DNA of 64,000 nucleotides from Acinetobacter baylyi DSM 14961 = CIP 107474 (GTDB lineage: Bacteria > Pseudomonadota > Gammaproteobacteria > Pseudomonadales > Moraxellaceae). Under the pieces are notes generated by a model. That model saw nothing but the letters and a program-made list of their open reading frames with translations, did not search any database and had not been told where the DNA came from. The stretch covers positions 232,476-296,475 of the forward strand of contig NZ_KB849626.1 of NCBI RefSeq assembly GCF_000368685.1, read 5' to 3'. Positions within the stretch are counted from its first letter, which is position 1. Each line of letters begins with the position of its first letter. The position numbers and the translations under genes are program-made. Of this stretch, positions 16,801-24,300 are shown piece by piece.

Positions 16801-17799
16801 GTCGTACCAGAGTTACTGACGTTGGGCGATGAAAGCTTTATTGCAGATGCGGTGATGCTTGGTGATGAAGAAACTACACGTGGCTGGATGATTTTACAGC
16901 CAACAGTGATAGGTTGCCGTAGTTTCGTGGGCAATAGTGCTTATATTGCAGATGGTACCGTATTACCTGATGGTGTATTAATTGGTGTACAGTCTAAAAT
17001 TCCAGAGCATGATCAGTTACAAAGTGGTGAAACCTGGTTTGGTTCGCCAGCACTACGTTTGCCTGCACGTGAATCTGTGGGTGAATATCCAGAGCACCTA
17101 ACATTTAAACCAAGCATTGGCCGTCGTATGATGCGTGGTCTGATTGAAGGCTTGCGTATTGTGTTGCCGCTGGCTTTCTCGATTGGTATGGGCTATATGA
17201 TTGTCCTTTCCGTGATTGCGCACGTGGTGAATCAGGGATGGTGGTCTGGACTCCTTACTTTAGCTGTCGCAGGGATTGGCTATGGTATTGCCAGCTTCTT
17301 GATTATCGTCCTGTTGAAATGGGTGATGATTGGTCGTTATCAACCCCGTTCAATCCCAATGTGGACCATGTTTGTCTGGTTGAGTGAAGGGCTTACCAGT
17401 CTATATGAATCAATTGCGATTCCAAACTGTCTGAACTATGTCCGTGGGACACCATTTTTACCATCATTGCTACGTTTACTCGGGGTAAAAATTGGTAAGA
17501 ATGTTTATCTAGATACTGCTGATATGACCGAGTTTGATTGTGTATCTATTGGTGATTATAGCGAGCTGAACAGCTTTAGTGGTCCACAAACCCATTTGTT
17601 TGAAGATCGGATTATGAAAATTGGTCAGGTTGAAATTGGAAGCCATGTGACTATTCATTGTCGTAGTATCGTTTTATATAACGCAGAAGTGGCAAATCAG
17701 ACTTTGCTTGGCCCACTCACTCTTGTGATGAAAGGCGAAAAAATTCCTGCGCAGTCTGCATGGATTGGTTCACCAGCCCAGCCATGGACAAATGGATAA
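13807..17799 (+). CDS. Pls/PosA-family single-module nonribosomal peptide synthetase-like protein
   Basis: This 1330-residue protein joins an adenylation domain, a carrier domain and a long membrane part. Adenylation motifs are clear: IIYTSGSTGKPKG near residue 170, FDMSFEEVW (A4), NTYGPTETT (A5), YRTGDLARL (A7), VKVRGFRVELGEIE (A8) and LSGKIDRNALRK (A10). The carrier motif DDLGGHSLL has its phosphopantetheine Ser at 559. The remaining ~730 residues are three tandem units, each made of two transmembrane helices followed by a left-handed beta-helix of hexapeptide repeats (starting near 730, 985 and 1220). No standard condensation or thioesterase domain is present. This is the architecture of the epsilon-poly-lysine synthetase Pls, where the tandem C-terminal domains join monomers. 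A homopolymer or a conjugate of one amino acid is therefore the expected product; the monomer is unknown. An ABC exporter gene lies upstream. Confidence 0.9.
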   Translation: MNAIIHVPSVIRGEQRPEFIRNEVLSDILDATAAQYPEHVALIDQERNVTYAQLCKQANDIAQQLIQRGIKAGDIIGLWLPRGADLLIAQAGICKAGAAWLPFDMDVPVDRIQVCLDDAQAAGIITSLDWADSLQQLSQPVWPVNTLNQPTGQPSIAQRADLADPAYIIYTSGSTGKPKGIVIEQRNICHFLRSENSVLGVRHEDKVYQGFSVAFDMSFEEVWISYLVGATIWIAPKDLVTDPERLCKALQQQNITVLHAVPTLLALFPEDVPNLRIINLGGEMCPEALVARWDLPHHQIFNTYGPTETTVTSSLARVYADEPVTIGVPLPNYGMLVLNDQFELLPQGEVGELCVFGPSVGREYLGRPELTAEKFIHNTWANNDNELKLYRTGDLARLDENGQIQCLGRADDQVKVRGFRVELGEIEAALCDLNGIGTAAVVLRRDDEMDQLVAFIVLDQEQKNLIQVKEIRAYLKSRLPAYMIPNRFEIVEQVPRLLSGKIDRNALRKIELQTSVEAAVSDEPQNEAEQILFDTLNKIFPNQPIQLNADFFDDLGGHSLLAAVLTSQLREYPQYAQITIQNIYQLRKVGAISQFMLQQAKQQQMREVTTYEINSTNRIRCGIAQFMVIPILIGLTILQWLAPFFSYHYFTGSPGDSTVRAMGISLGVYIVSVILSFAISVIGNRLLLKGIQPGQYPLWGKTYFRWWLADRLTGVAPTYLLAGSTLNNLYLKALGAKIGHDVHMGSIHVRMPNLLTVGDGVSIGSHVNLENAKVEQGQLVLGKIELKKESYVGSYSVIEENSCLEEYAHLKALSALPNGKTIPAFEMWDGAPAQYSKQVDVAHLLPREQVSKTRKTLEVVYYALSVILISCLFFVPIFPSFILVDWFDVNYLNNVLQASNIVSTAFRYFLFAIPASAIMVILTALFAALLRKIILPNLKPGTYSLHSGTYYRKWFATQIFETSLQTLHGLFATVYAPAWFRLMGAKVGRDSEVSTATGVVPELLTLGDESFIADAVMLGDEETTRGWMILQPTVIGCRSFVGNSAYIADGTVLPDGVLIGVQSKIPEHDQLQSGETWFGSPALRLPARESVGEYPEHLTFKPSIGRRMMRGLIEGLRIVLPLAFSIGMGYMIVLSVIAHVVNQGWWSGLLTLAVAGIGYGIASFLIIVLLKWVMIGRYQPRSIPMWTMFVWLSEGLTSLYESIAIPNCLNYVRGTPFLPSLLRLLGVKIGKNVYLDTADMTEFDCVSIGDYSELNSFSGPQTHLFEDRIMKIGQVEIGSHVTIHCRSIVLYNAEVANQTLLGPLTLVMKGEKIPAQSAWIGSPAQPWTNG

Positions 17800-17811
17800 A
17801 CGATAAGAGAT

Positions 17812-17845
17812 AAAAAAAAGATGCCTCGTGAGGCATCTTTTTTTT
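17812..17845. terminator. bidirectional terminator, synthetase / hisA
   Basis: The perfect stem AAGATGCCTC / GAGGCATCTT with a two-base centre is flanked by A residues on the left and T residues on the right. It can end transcription of the synthetase from the left and of hisA from the right. Confidence 0.9.
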
Positions 17846-17857
17846 AGCTTAAATGTA

Positions 17858-18589
17858 TTAAAGCGTATTTTGATCAAGCAATAACTGTGCTTCACGAAGG
17901 CTGAGCGTACCTTCATAAATGGCACGACCAGTAATGGCTCCTAAAATACCAGGCTTGCCTTTGAGTAAGCGTACATCATCCAGATTGGTAACACCGCCAG
18001 AAGCAATCACGGGTAAGCCAGAATACTGCGCCAGATTGACAGTCTGCTCGACATTTACACCTTGCATCATGCCATCACGTGCAATATCGGTATATACAAT
18101 GCTTGAAACACCTGCATCGGCAAAACGTTTGGCCAAATCAGTTGCTTTTACATCTGTCACATTGGCCCAGCCATCGGTTGCCACCATGCCATCTTTGGCA
18201 TCGATGCCTACAATGATATGACCAGCAAACTGTTTGCATGCCTGCTCGACAAACTCAGGATCTTGTACGGCTTTGGTACCAATAATGACAAAGGATACGC
18301 CTGCATCTAAATAATGCTCAATGGTTTCAAGGGAGCGAATACCACCGCCAATCTGGATGGGAAGCTCAGGTTGTGCTTTGGCAATTGCTTCAACCACTGG
18401 TTTATGAATGGGGGTTCCTGCGAAGGCACCATTCAAATCGACCAAATGTAAACGACGTGCACCTTCATTGACCCAATGCTGTGCGGTTGCAACTGGATCG
18501 TCAGAGAAAACGGTATCGTCTTCCATACGACCTTGCTTGAGGCGGACACATTTACCATCTTTCAGGTCAATTGCAGGGATGATCAGCAT
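17858..18589 (-). CDS. hisA: ProFAR isomerase
   Basis: HisA isomerises ProFAR to PRFAR, the step before HisF-HisH in histidine synthesis. The 243-residue (beta/alpha)8 barrel has the catalytic Asp in [16 protein letters not shown] and the second in YTDIARDGM. Phosphate-binding loops QIGGGIRS and ASGGV match the HisF paralogue. AAGGAG lies at good spacing before the ATG. The upstream gene on the strand is the DUF805 protein (111-base gap), so hisA may have its own promoter. Confidence 0.96.
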   Translation of the reverse strand: MLIIPAIDLKDGKCVRLKQGRMEDDTVFSDDPVATAQHWVNEGARRLHLVDLNGAFAGTPIHKPVVEAIAKAQPELPIQIGGGIRSLETIEHYLDAGVSFVIIGTKAVQDPEFVEQACKQFAGHIIVGIDAKDGMVATDGWANVTDVKATDLAKRFADAGVSSIVYTDIARDGMMQGVNVEQTVNLAQYSGLPVIASGGVTNLDDVRLLKGKPGILGAITGRAIYEGTLSLREAQLLLDQNTL

Positions 18590-18700
18590 GCTTTCGCTCC
18601 TTGCTTCATCTTTAAACTAAAAAAATTGTCTCATCTTAACAAACTATTTTAAAATCACTAAGCAAACAACGCGCCGATTTGACCGAAATAGAGGAGTCGC

Positions 18701-19270
18701 TTATGACAGTCTATTATTATGCGTTGAAACAGGTTGAATCATCTGTGAAACATCTGAAACCTGCTTACTGTGCAGGGTGTATCGCTGATAGGCCATCATG
18801 GCATCTGAACTGACCCCTAAAATAACGACAATCGGCATCAGCACAATATAAATCCAGCCCATCACCCGTTCCCAAGAGGGAGTAGCACGAGGTGCACCAA
18901 ATCGGTTGGTTTCGATATCACCTTTGGCGCATAACAGATAGATGATAAAAATTAAATTAATAATGGGAATGAAAAACAGAATGGCAAACCAGCCATTATG
19001 GTTGCGGTCATGTAATCTACGAATAATAAAAATCACGCTAAAAACTAGAAACGTCACATATATGGCGATCAGAAGCAAGGAACCAAATATTTGTATGGCA
19101 TTGGAATCTGACGCTAGAGCACCAAATACAACAGAGATCACAAGGAGCATACCAATAATTGCAAGGGTGCTCACAAAGGACCATGCCGCAAAAGAGAGAC
19201 GACCAAAGCGACCTTTTGCTTTAAATGGGCTATTTAGGGAGTATTCAAGAGGGCCATGTGGAGTATTCAT
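18701..19270 (-). CDS. DUF805 inner-membrane protein
   Basis: This 189-residue protein has the DUF805 signature: a GRFGRLSFAAW start, three to four transmembrane helices, and the RRLHDRNHNGWFAILFFIP motif, followed by a conserved N-R-F-G segment (TNRFGAP). A further helix (~135-155) and a polar tail are added. Family members are small membrane proteins of unknown function, related to E. coli YhaH. It sits between hisH and hisA, same strand, but a terminator-like hairpin separates it from hisH. No link to histidine synthesis is known. Confidence 0.88.
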   Translation of the reverse strand: MNTPHGPLEYSLNSPFKAKGRFGRLSFAAWSFVSTLAIIGMLLVISVVFGALASDSNAIQIFGSLLLIAIYVTFLVFSVIFIIRRLHDRNHNGWFAILFFIPIINLIFIIYLLCAKGDIETNRFGAPRATPSWERVMGWIYIVLMPIVVILGVSSDAMMAYQRYTLHSKQVSDVSQMIQPVSTHNNRLS

Positions 19271-19376
19271 TGTTATTTGCCTTCAAAGATAAATTAAAGT
19301 CTATTGTTATGTCGCTGAATGCAGTTTTAAATTTGGAATAAATCTGAAGAAGCTTTACGATTGTGCCTGATTTTTT

Positions 19377-19411
19377 TTGAAAAGATCAAGCTGCATTCGA
19401 CAGCTTGATCT
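19377..19411 (-). terminator. probable terminator after hisH
   Basis: The perfect 11-base inverted repeat AGATCAAGCTG (19383-19393) and CAGCTTGATCT (19401-19411) has a 7-base loop. Read on the minus strand it is followed by a short T-run (TTTTC). It lies just after the hisH stop. Confidence 0.65.
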
Positions 19412-19421
19412 GATGTATTGA

Positions 19422-20039
19422 TCAAATATTCCATTCCACAAAGTTTTTTAACAGTTGTAAGCCAGCAGTGTGACTTTTCTCTGGATGAAACTGGGTGGCA
19501 AACAAATTGTCTTTATGAATTGCGGTGCAAAATTGCAGACCGTAATCGCAGGTTGCTGCAATCAGATCAGACTGTTTGGGTTCTACATAATAACTATGTA
19601 CAAAGTAAAAGCGGCTGTCTTGATCGATATTGTTCCACATCGGGTGAGCAGGATCGTTCTGATATACCTGATTCCAACCCATATGTGGAACTTTTAAGTG
19701 ACCAAGGTCAGGAAAATGTTTAACTGCACCTTCAAAAATACCTAATGCAGGAACACCGCCATTTTCTTCAGAGCTTTCAAGCAGTGCCTGCATGCCAACA
19801 CAGATGGCCAATACAGGCTTGTTAAATACAGCCTGACGTACCACTTCATCAATGCCTGCTTCGTGCATGCCCTGCATACAGTCGCGCATTGCACCCACAC
19901 CTGGAAATACGATTTTATCAGCTTTAGCAATCAGCTTTGGATCATTGGTGACATCTACGGTTGCCCCGACATGCTCAAGTGCTTTAGCAGCAGAGTGTAA
20001 ATTTCCCATACCATAATCAAGAAGGGCAATGCGGGTCAT
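19422..20039 (-). CDS. hisH: imidazole glycerol phosphate synthase glutaminase subunit HisH
   Basis: HisH releases ammonia from glutamine and passes it to HisF. The 205-residue class I glutamine amidotransferase has the oxyanion region [10 protein letters not shown], the nucleophile Cys in [13 protein letters not shown], and the His-Glu pair in [13 protein letters not shown]. It begins 2 bases after the hisB stop, so the two genes are translated from one message. Its partner hisF is 10 kb away in the window. Confidence 0.96.
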   Translation of the reverse strand: MTRIALLDYGMGNLHSAAKALEHVGATVDVTNDPKLIAKADKIVFPGVGAMRDCMQGMHEAGIDEVVRQAVFNKPVLAICVGMQALLESSEENGGVPALGIFEGAVKHFPDLGHLKVPHMGWNQVYQNDPAHPMWNNIDQDSRFYFVHSYYVEPKQSDLIAATCDYGLQFCTAIHKDNLFATQFHPEKSHTAGLQLLKNFVEWNI

Positions 20040-20041
20040 TA

Positions 20042-20635
20042 TTACAGGCTCCCTTTGGTTGAAGCAATGCTGCCAGCCGCGCGAGGATCAATTTCACACG
20101 CCATACGTAAGGCACGTGCAAATGCTTTAAACACGCTTTCAATTTGGTGATGGCTGTTTTTGCCTTTAAGATTATCGATATGCAACGTCATCAATGCGTG
20201 ATTGACAAAACCCTGAAAAAATTCAGAGAACAGATCCACATCAAAGCTGCCGATACGCGCGCGAGTAAATGGAATATCCATAAATAAACCTGGACGACCA
20301 GACAGATCTACGACTACGCGCGATAGTGATTCATCCAATGGTGCATAAAAATGTCCATAACGGCGTAACCCTTTTTTATCACCCAGTGCCTGCGCAAAAG
20401 CTTGTCCGAGGGTGATGCCACAGTCTTCCACGGTATGGTGATCGTCAATTTCCAAATCACCATCACAGTGAATATCGATATCAAATAGGCCATGTCGCTT
20501 GATTTGATCAATCATATGGTCTAAAAATGGAACTCCAGTGTTCAGTGTACCCTGACCAGACCCATCGAGGTTTAAACGAACTCGAATCTTGGTCTCATTG
20601 GTATTTCTTACCACTTCAATGATACGTTCTGTCAT
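20042..20635 (-). CDS. hisB: imidazoleglycerol-phosphate dehydratase
   Basis: HisB removes water from imidazole-glycerol phosphate to give imidazole-acetol phosphate. It is the monofunctional type of 197 residues, without the histidinol-phosphatase domain fused in E. coli. Metal-binding motifs [14 protein letters not shown] and the second repeat's HHQIES are present. The ATG at 20635 is chosen because GAGGAA lies eight bases upstream. It leads the hisB-hisH unit and is divergent from an acetyltransferase gene. Confidence 0.95.
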   Translation of the reverse strand: MTERIIEVVRNTNETKIRVRLNLDGSGQGTLNTGVPFLDHMIDQIKRHGLFDIDIHCDGDLEIDDHHTVEDCGITLGQAFAQALGDKKGLRRYGHFYAPLDESLSRVVVDLSGRPGLFMDIPFTRARIGSFDVDLFSEFFQGFVNHALMTLHIDNLKGKNSHHQIESVFKAFARALRMACEIDPRAAGSIASTKGSL

Positions 20636-20735
20636 GGACACGTTCCTCAAAAAACGTCAAAAATGATGAATATAAAGATCAATTCGCTGTGACGAAAAAG
20701 TGACAGCATCATAGATTGCTCAGGAGGGTTAATCA

Positions 20736-21119
20736 ATGCCTATAACCGTACATGCTTACACTTCATTAGACAACGAAGAAATACGCACCCAGCTTGAGCG
20801 ACTGTATGATACAAGTCCTGAATTTGGCGATGGGCAAGATGCGATTGAGCAGTTAGAACAAAATCTGGCGCAGTATACCACGGTCTATACAGCCGAATTT
20901 AACACCAAGATTATAGGTGCAATCTGGTGTACAGGACAAGGTGAAAGCAAGATTCTTGAATATATCGTTGTTCATCCTGCCAATCGTGGGCGTGGGATTG
21001 CAGAACGACTGGTCAGCGAGGTATGCCGCATGGAAGAGGCCAAAGGAGTAACCATGTTTGAACCAGGTTGCGGGGCAATCCATCGCTGTCTGGCACATAT
21101 TGGCAAGCTTTCAGTCTAA
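20736..21119 (+). CDS. GNAT-family protein, PanZ-like
   Basis: This 127-residue acetyltransferase-fold protein has the acetyl-CoA pyrophosphate loop VHPANRGRGIAERLVSEV (residues ~80-97). It is compact and lacks the usual final strand pair. Its size and N-terminal layout resemble PanZ/PanM-type acetyl-CoA sensors, which act on aspartate decarboxylase PanD, but this assignment is tentative and panD is not nearby. AGGAGGG precedes the start. It is divergent from hisB. Confidence 0.75.
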   Translation: MPITVHAYTSLDNEEIRTQLERLYDTSPEFGDGQDAIEQLEQNLAQYTTVYTAEFNTKIIGAIWCTGQGESKILEYIVVHPANRGRGIAERLVSEVCRMEEAKGVTMFEPGCGAIHRCLAHIGKLSV

Positions 21120-21185
21120 TTTTCCATCATTTTTTGCAATATTGATTTAAAATTAGACTGTTGTACAAAAAAATGCGGAAGCGGC

Positions 21186-21214
21186 TTGACGTTTTATAGT
21201 GAACATTGTTTAAT
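21186..21214 (+). promoter_or_regulatory. sigma-70 promoter of first tRNA-Phe
   Basis: -35 TTGACG (21186-21191) and -10 TTTAAT (21209-21214) are 17 bases apart. The tRNA begins 11 bases after the -10 box. Confidence 0.8.
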
Positions 21215-21224
21215 ACGCCCCATC

Positions 21225-21300
21225 GGCGCGATAGCTCAGTCGGTAGAGCAACGGATTGAAAATCCGTGTGTCGGCAGTTCGATCCTGCCTCACGCCACCA
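21225..21300 (+). tRNA. tRNA-Phe(GAA), copy 1
   Basis: The 76-base gene ends with an encoded CCA. The anticodon stem-loop CGGATTGAAAATCCG has anticodon GAA. D-loop and T-loop are standard (GTTCGATCC). The acceptor stem pairs GGCGCGA with TCACGCC with one C-A mismatch. It is identical to the second copy 202 bases downstream. Confidence 0.97.
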
Positions 21301-21317
21301 TATTTTGAAAGTTTCTA

Positions 21318-21346
21318 ATCCCTGATCCCATCAGGGATTTTTTTTG
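21318..21346 (+). terminator. terminator after first tRNA-Phe
   Basis: The stem AATCCCTGA / TCAGGGATT with a five-base loop is followed by a run of T. Confidence 0.85.
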
Positions 21347-21387
21347 GGCGAAAAATGTTCGTTCGAATAAAATATCCAGTTTTCTTA

Positions 21388-21417
21388 TTGACTAATCATG
21401 TCAGATACGGCTTAATA
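21388..21417 (+). promoter_or_regulatory. promoter of second tRNA-Phe
   Basis: -35 TTGACT (21388-21393) and -10 TTAATA (21412-21417) are 18 bases apart, just before the second tRNA. The -10 neighbourhood (TTAATAC...GCC...CATCGG) copies that of the first promoter. Confidence 0.6.
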
Positions 21418-21426
21418 CACGCCATC

Positions 21427-21502
21427 GGCGCGATAGCTCAGTCGGTAGAGCAACGGATTGAAAATCCGTGTGTCGGCAGTTCGATCCTGCCTCACGCCAC
21501 CA
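21427..21502 (+). tRNA. tRNA-Phe(GAA), copy 2
   Basis: This is a base-for-base copy of the first tRNA-Phe, including the encoded CCA. It has its own promoter and its own terminator, so the two are separate transcription units made by a tandem duplication that took some flank with it. Confidence 0.97.
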
Positions 21503-21510
21503 TATTCAAA

Positions 21511-21543
21511 AAAGCCCCTGACTCAGTCAGGGGCTTTTTTTTG
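21511..21543 (+). terminator. terminator after second tRNA-Phe
   Basis: The stem AAAGCCCCTGA / TCAGGGGCTTT with a short loop is followed by eight or more T residues. Confidence 0.9.
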
Positions 21544-21624
21544 TCTGACAATTTTTCATCAAAAATATGCGTTATATCTTATATTGATTTTTATAAGGAA
21601 GAATAAAAAAGGACATAACCACAA

Positions 21625-22356
21625 ATGAAAGATTTATTTTCTACAGACAGTCAACGTTATCAACAGGCCAGACCAACCTATCCACCATCGTTGTTGCAAA
21701 GCTTATTGCAATATATACCTGAAAGAGAGCTGGCATGGGATTGCGGCGCGGGTTCAGGTCAATTGACGCATATGCTGGCTTCTTATTTTGATCAGGTGGT
21801 GGGTACCGATATCAGTCAAACCCAGCTCTCACATGCCGAGTATTATGACAATATTAGTTATCAGCTTCAGCCTGCCGAAAATACCACGTTTCCCGATCAC
21901 TGCTTTGACTTGATCACGGTGGCTCAAGCGATTCACTGGTTCGATTTTGAGGCCTTTTATGCAGAAGTGCGACGTACCATTAAACCTTCAGGTATTTTGG
22001 CTGTCGTGGGCTATGGTTTGATTCATGTTGATGATCTTGAGATTAATGCGAAGGTTCAGCATTTATATCATCAAACGCTCAATGGTTTTTGGGATGCTGA
22101 ACGACATTATGTAGATGAGCTTTATCAAACCATTCCATTTCCTTTTGATGAAATTGAGATGCCTGCATTTCAAATAGAAGCACAGTGGACCTTGCAACAA
22201 TTGCTTCAGTATTTAAATACCTGGTCTGCGGTACAGCATTATATTCTCGAAAAAAATTTAGATCCTGTGCAGCAACTATTGAGTAAAGGGCGCGATCTTC
22301 AGGATCAGGTGAGTATTCAGTTTCCTGTATTACTGCGAGTGGGGCGTTGTAGCTAA
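21625..22356 (+). CDS. class I SAM-dependent methyltransferase
   Basis: This 243-residue protein has the SAM-binding motif I AWDCGAGSGQLTHML (residues ~38-52), an acidic strand end VVGTDISQ (motif II), and FDLITVAQAIHWFD (motif IV). This matches the UbiE/Methyltransf_11 type, and relatives often act on small molecules. The substrate cannot be assigned. It lies alone between the tRNA-Phe genes and the FadL-like gene. Confidence 0.88.
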   Translation: MKDLFSTDSQRYQQARPTYPPSLLQSLLQYIPERELAWDCGAGSGQLTHMLASYFDQVVGTDISQTQLSHAEYYDNISYQLQPAENTTFPDHCFDLITVAQAIHWFDFEAFYAEVRRTIKPSGILAVVGYGLIHVDDLEINAKVQHLYHQTLNGFWDAERHYVDELYQTIPFPFDEIEMPAFQIEAQWTLQQLLQYLNTWSAVQHYILEKNLDPVQQLLSKGRDLQDQVSIQFPVLLRVGRCS

Positions 22357-22483
22357 GGCCCTTGGCGTCAAAAGATCACGTTTTAGCTTAAATTTGAATA
22401 ACGATCGCAATTTTTATCAGAATACAGACCAGAGATAAAACAATATACTTAAAAATATATTATTTATAAGTAGATTAATTGTG

Positions 22484-23743
22484 ATGAGAAATATCTGGAC
22501 TGTTATTTCATTGGGGTTGGGTGGATTAAGTGTATTGTCATCTGCTCATGCAACCACAGGCTATTTTATGCATGGTTATGGGGTCAAAGTACAAGGTCAG
22601 GCAGGTACTGCGATTGCCCAGTTCAATGATGCGCTTACGATTGCAAATAACCCCTCTGGATTGGTTTGGCTGGACAGTCGTATCGATCTGGGAGCAACTG
22701 TATTTAAGCCTGAGCGTCGTGCAACTATTCAGGATAATCAGTTTGGTGCCAATGGTGATTATGATGGCAATGGGCGCGAGTATTTTGTGCTTCCCGAGTT
22801 GGCGATTAATAAAAAAGTGAATGATCAGGTTGCATTGGGGCTTGCGATTTATGGCAATGGTGGAATGAATACCAGCTATAAACAAAATCCATTTGCTGCC
22901 TTTGGCAATACGGGTACCGCAGGGGTCAATCTTTCACAAATCTTTATCTCACCTGCAGTCGCATGGCGGTATACGGACAGCCAGTCTATTGGTGTGGCGG
23001 CAAATTTTTTGTATCAGCGCTTTGAAGCAAAAGGGATTCAAGGATTTGCGCCATTCTCCATTGATCCACAGCATTTAAGTGATCAAGGGGGAGACTCATC
23101 CAAAGGTGTTGGTTTTCGTGTTGGATGGAGTGGGCATCTTAATGATCAGATTACGCTAGGCTTAAATTATTCATCCAAAATTAATGCAGACCGTTTTGAC
23201 AAGTATCGCGGCTTGTTTGCACAGGGGGGTGATTTTGATGTGCCAGAAAGCTATGGATTGGGTGTCAATATACAGGCAACACCAAAATTAAATATTGCCG
23301 CAGATGTGCAGCGGATCAATTATTCTGATGTCGATGCCATAGGTCATGATTTTAGCGTAGCTGCCCTTCAGGCGGGGCATTTGTTTGGTTCGGAGCTGGG
23401 TCCAGGATTTGGCTGGGATGACATCAATATCTATAAGATAGGGGCAAGTTATCAGTTAGCGCCTCAGCTCACTGTCAGGGCTGGTTATAGTTATAATGAC
23501 CAGCCCATCTCAAAAGATCAGACATTTTTAAATATCCTTGCGCCAGGTGTGATTCAGCATCACGTCAGTGTGGGGGCGACATGGCAAATCGATCCAAAAC
23601 AAGAACTTAGTTTTGCCTATACCTATGGTGTTAAACATAAGCTAAAAGGAGATCAGTCGATTCCAGCCGCATTTGGTGGTGGCAATACAAATTTGGAAAT
23701 GGACCAGCACATTTTAGGTTTTTCTTATGGTCTTAAGTTTTAA
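22484..23743 (+). CDS. FadL/TodX-family outer membrane transport protein
   Basis: This 419-residue outer membrane beta-barrel moves hydrophobic compounds such as long-chain fatty acids or aromatics. A signal peptide (MRNIWTVISLGLGGLSVLSS, cleaved near AHA) is followed by the plug domain with the NPSGLVWL motif (family N-P-A/S-G). Some fourteen amphipathic strands follow, and the protein ends in phenylalanine (SYGLKF) as outer membrane proteins do. I prefer the ATG at 22484 over the GTG just before it. Fatty-acid uptake would fit the wax and fatty-acid metabolism suggested by acr1, but the substrate is open. Confidence 0.9.
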   Translation: MRNIWTVISLGLGGLSVLSSAHATTGYFMHGYGVKVQGQAGTAIAQFNDALTIANNPSGLVWLDSRIDLGATVFKPERRATIQDNQFGANGDYDGNGREYFVLPELAINKKVNDQVALGLAIYGNGGMNTSYKQNPFAAFGNTGTAGVNLSQIFISPAVAWRYTDSQSIGVAANFLYQRFEAKGIQGFAPFSIDPQHLSDQGGDSSKGVGFRVGWSGHLNDQITLGLNYSSKINADRFDKYRGLFAQGGDFDVPESYGLGVNIQATPKLNIAADVQRINYSDVDAIGHDFSVAALQAGHLFGSELGPGFGWDDINIYKIGASYQLAPQLTVRAGYSYNDQPISKDQTFLNILAPGVIQHHVSVGATWQIDPKQELSFAYTYGVKHKLKGDQSIPAAFGGGNTNLEMDQHILGFSYGLKF

Positions 23744-23750
23744 CTGATGG

Positions 23751-24170
23751 TTAATCTGAGATGAGTCGTTTACCCAGGCAAATTGCATCGACCTCTTCAT
23801 AGCCAAGCTCATCGTAAAAGCTTTGAATGTCGAGGTTGTCTTTACGGATCAACAGTTGTACTTTGGGGCAGCCACGTGCAATCAGACGCTTTTCGAGTTG
23901 TTGAACCAGTGCAGTGGCAATGCCTTGACGCTGATACTGGGGATGTACCGCCAGATAACTGATCCAGCCGCGATGTCCATCATATCCCCCCATCAGGGTA
24001 GCCACGAGTTTGTCATCACGGGTTGCAATTAAAAACAGCCCATCTTGCTGCTCGGCTTTACGAAAAATATCAATTTCTGGATTATTCCATGGACGAGTTA
24101 ATCCACAAAGTTCCCATAAGCTGATGATATCTTCAAGATCGGTGTGACTGAACTGACGGATGATAAACAT
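23751..24170 (-). CDS. GNAT acetyltransferase, YpeA-like
   Basis: This 139-residue protein is close to the YpeA type of GNAT enzymes. It has the acetyl-CoA loop LAVHPQYQRQGIATALVQQL and the final SFYDELGYEEVD motif. The opening FIIRQFSHTDLEDIISLWE and CGLTRPWNNPE stretch is characteristic. An upstream in-frame start (24254) adds 28 unlike residues; the ATG at 24170 has GAAGAA before it and fits the family length. The acceptor substrate is unknown. It converges with the FadL-like gene, with only seven bases between stops. Confidence 0.85.
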   Translation of the reverse strand: MFIIRQFSHTDLEDIISLWELCGLTRPWNNPEIDIFRKAEQQDGLFLIATRDDKLVATLMGGYDGHRGWISYLAVHPQYQRQGIATALVQQLEKRLIARGCPKVQLLIRKDNLDIQSFYDELGYEEVDAICLGKRLISD

Positions 24171-24300
24171 GGATATTCTTCTTGTCGTGAGCTTGGCTTT
24201 TTTAAAGATAAAATAAAACACGGGGTTTGATAAGTGTTTTTCGTTCAGGTACAAAAAAGCACCCTAATTTAGAGTGCTGATTGTGAAAGGCAAAATACTT

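Noticed and set aside
20636-20650. hisB start five codons upstream (TTG)
   Set aside because: The TTG lies within the ribosome-binding site (GAGGAA) of the ATG at 20635.
21355-21606. 83-codon open frame over the second tRNA-Phe
   Set aside because: It crosses the tRNA and its terminator.
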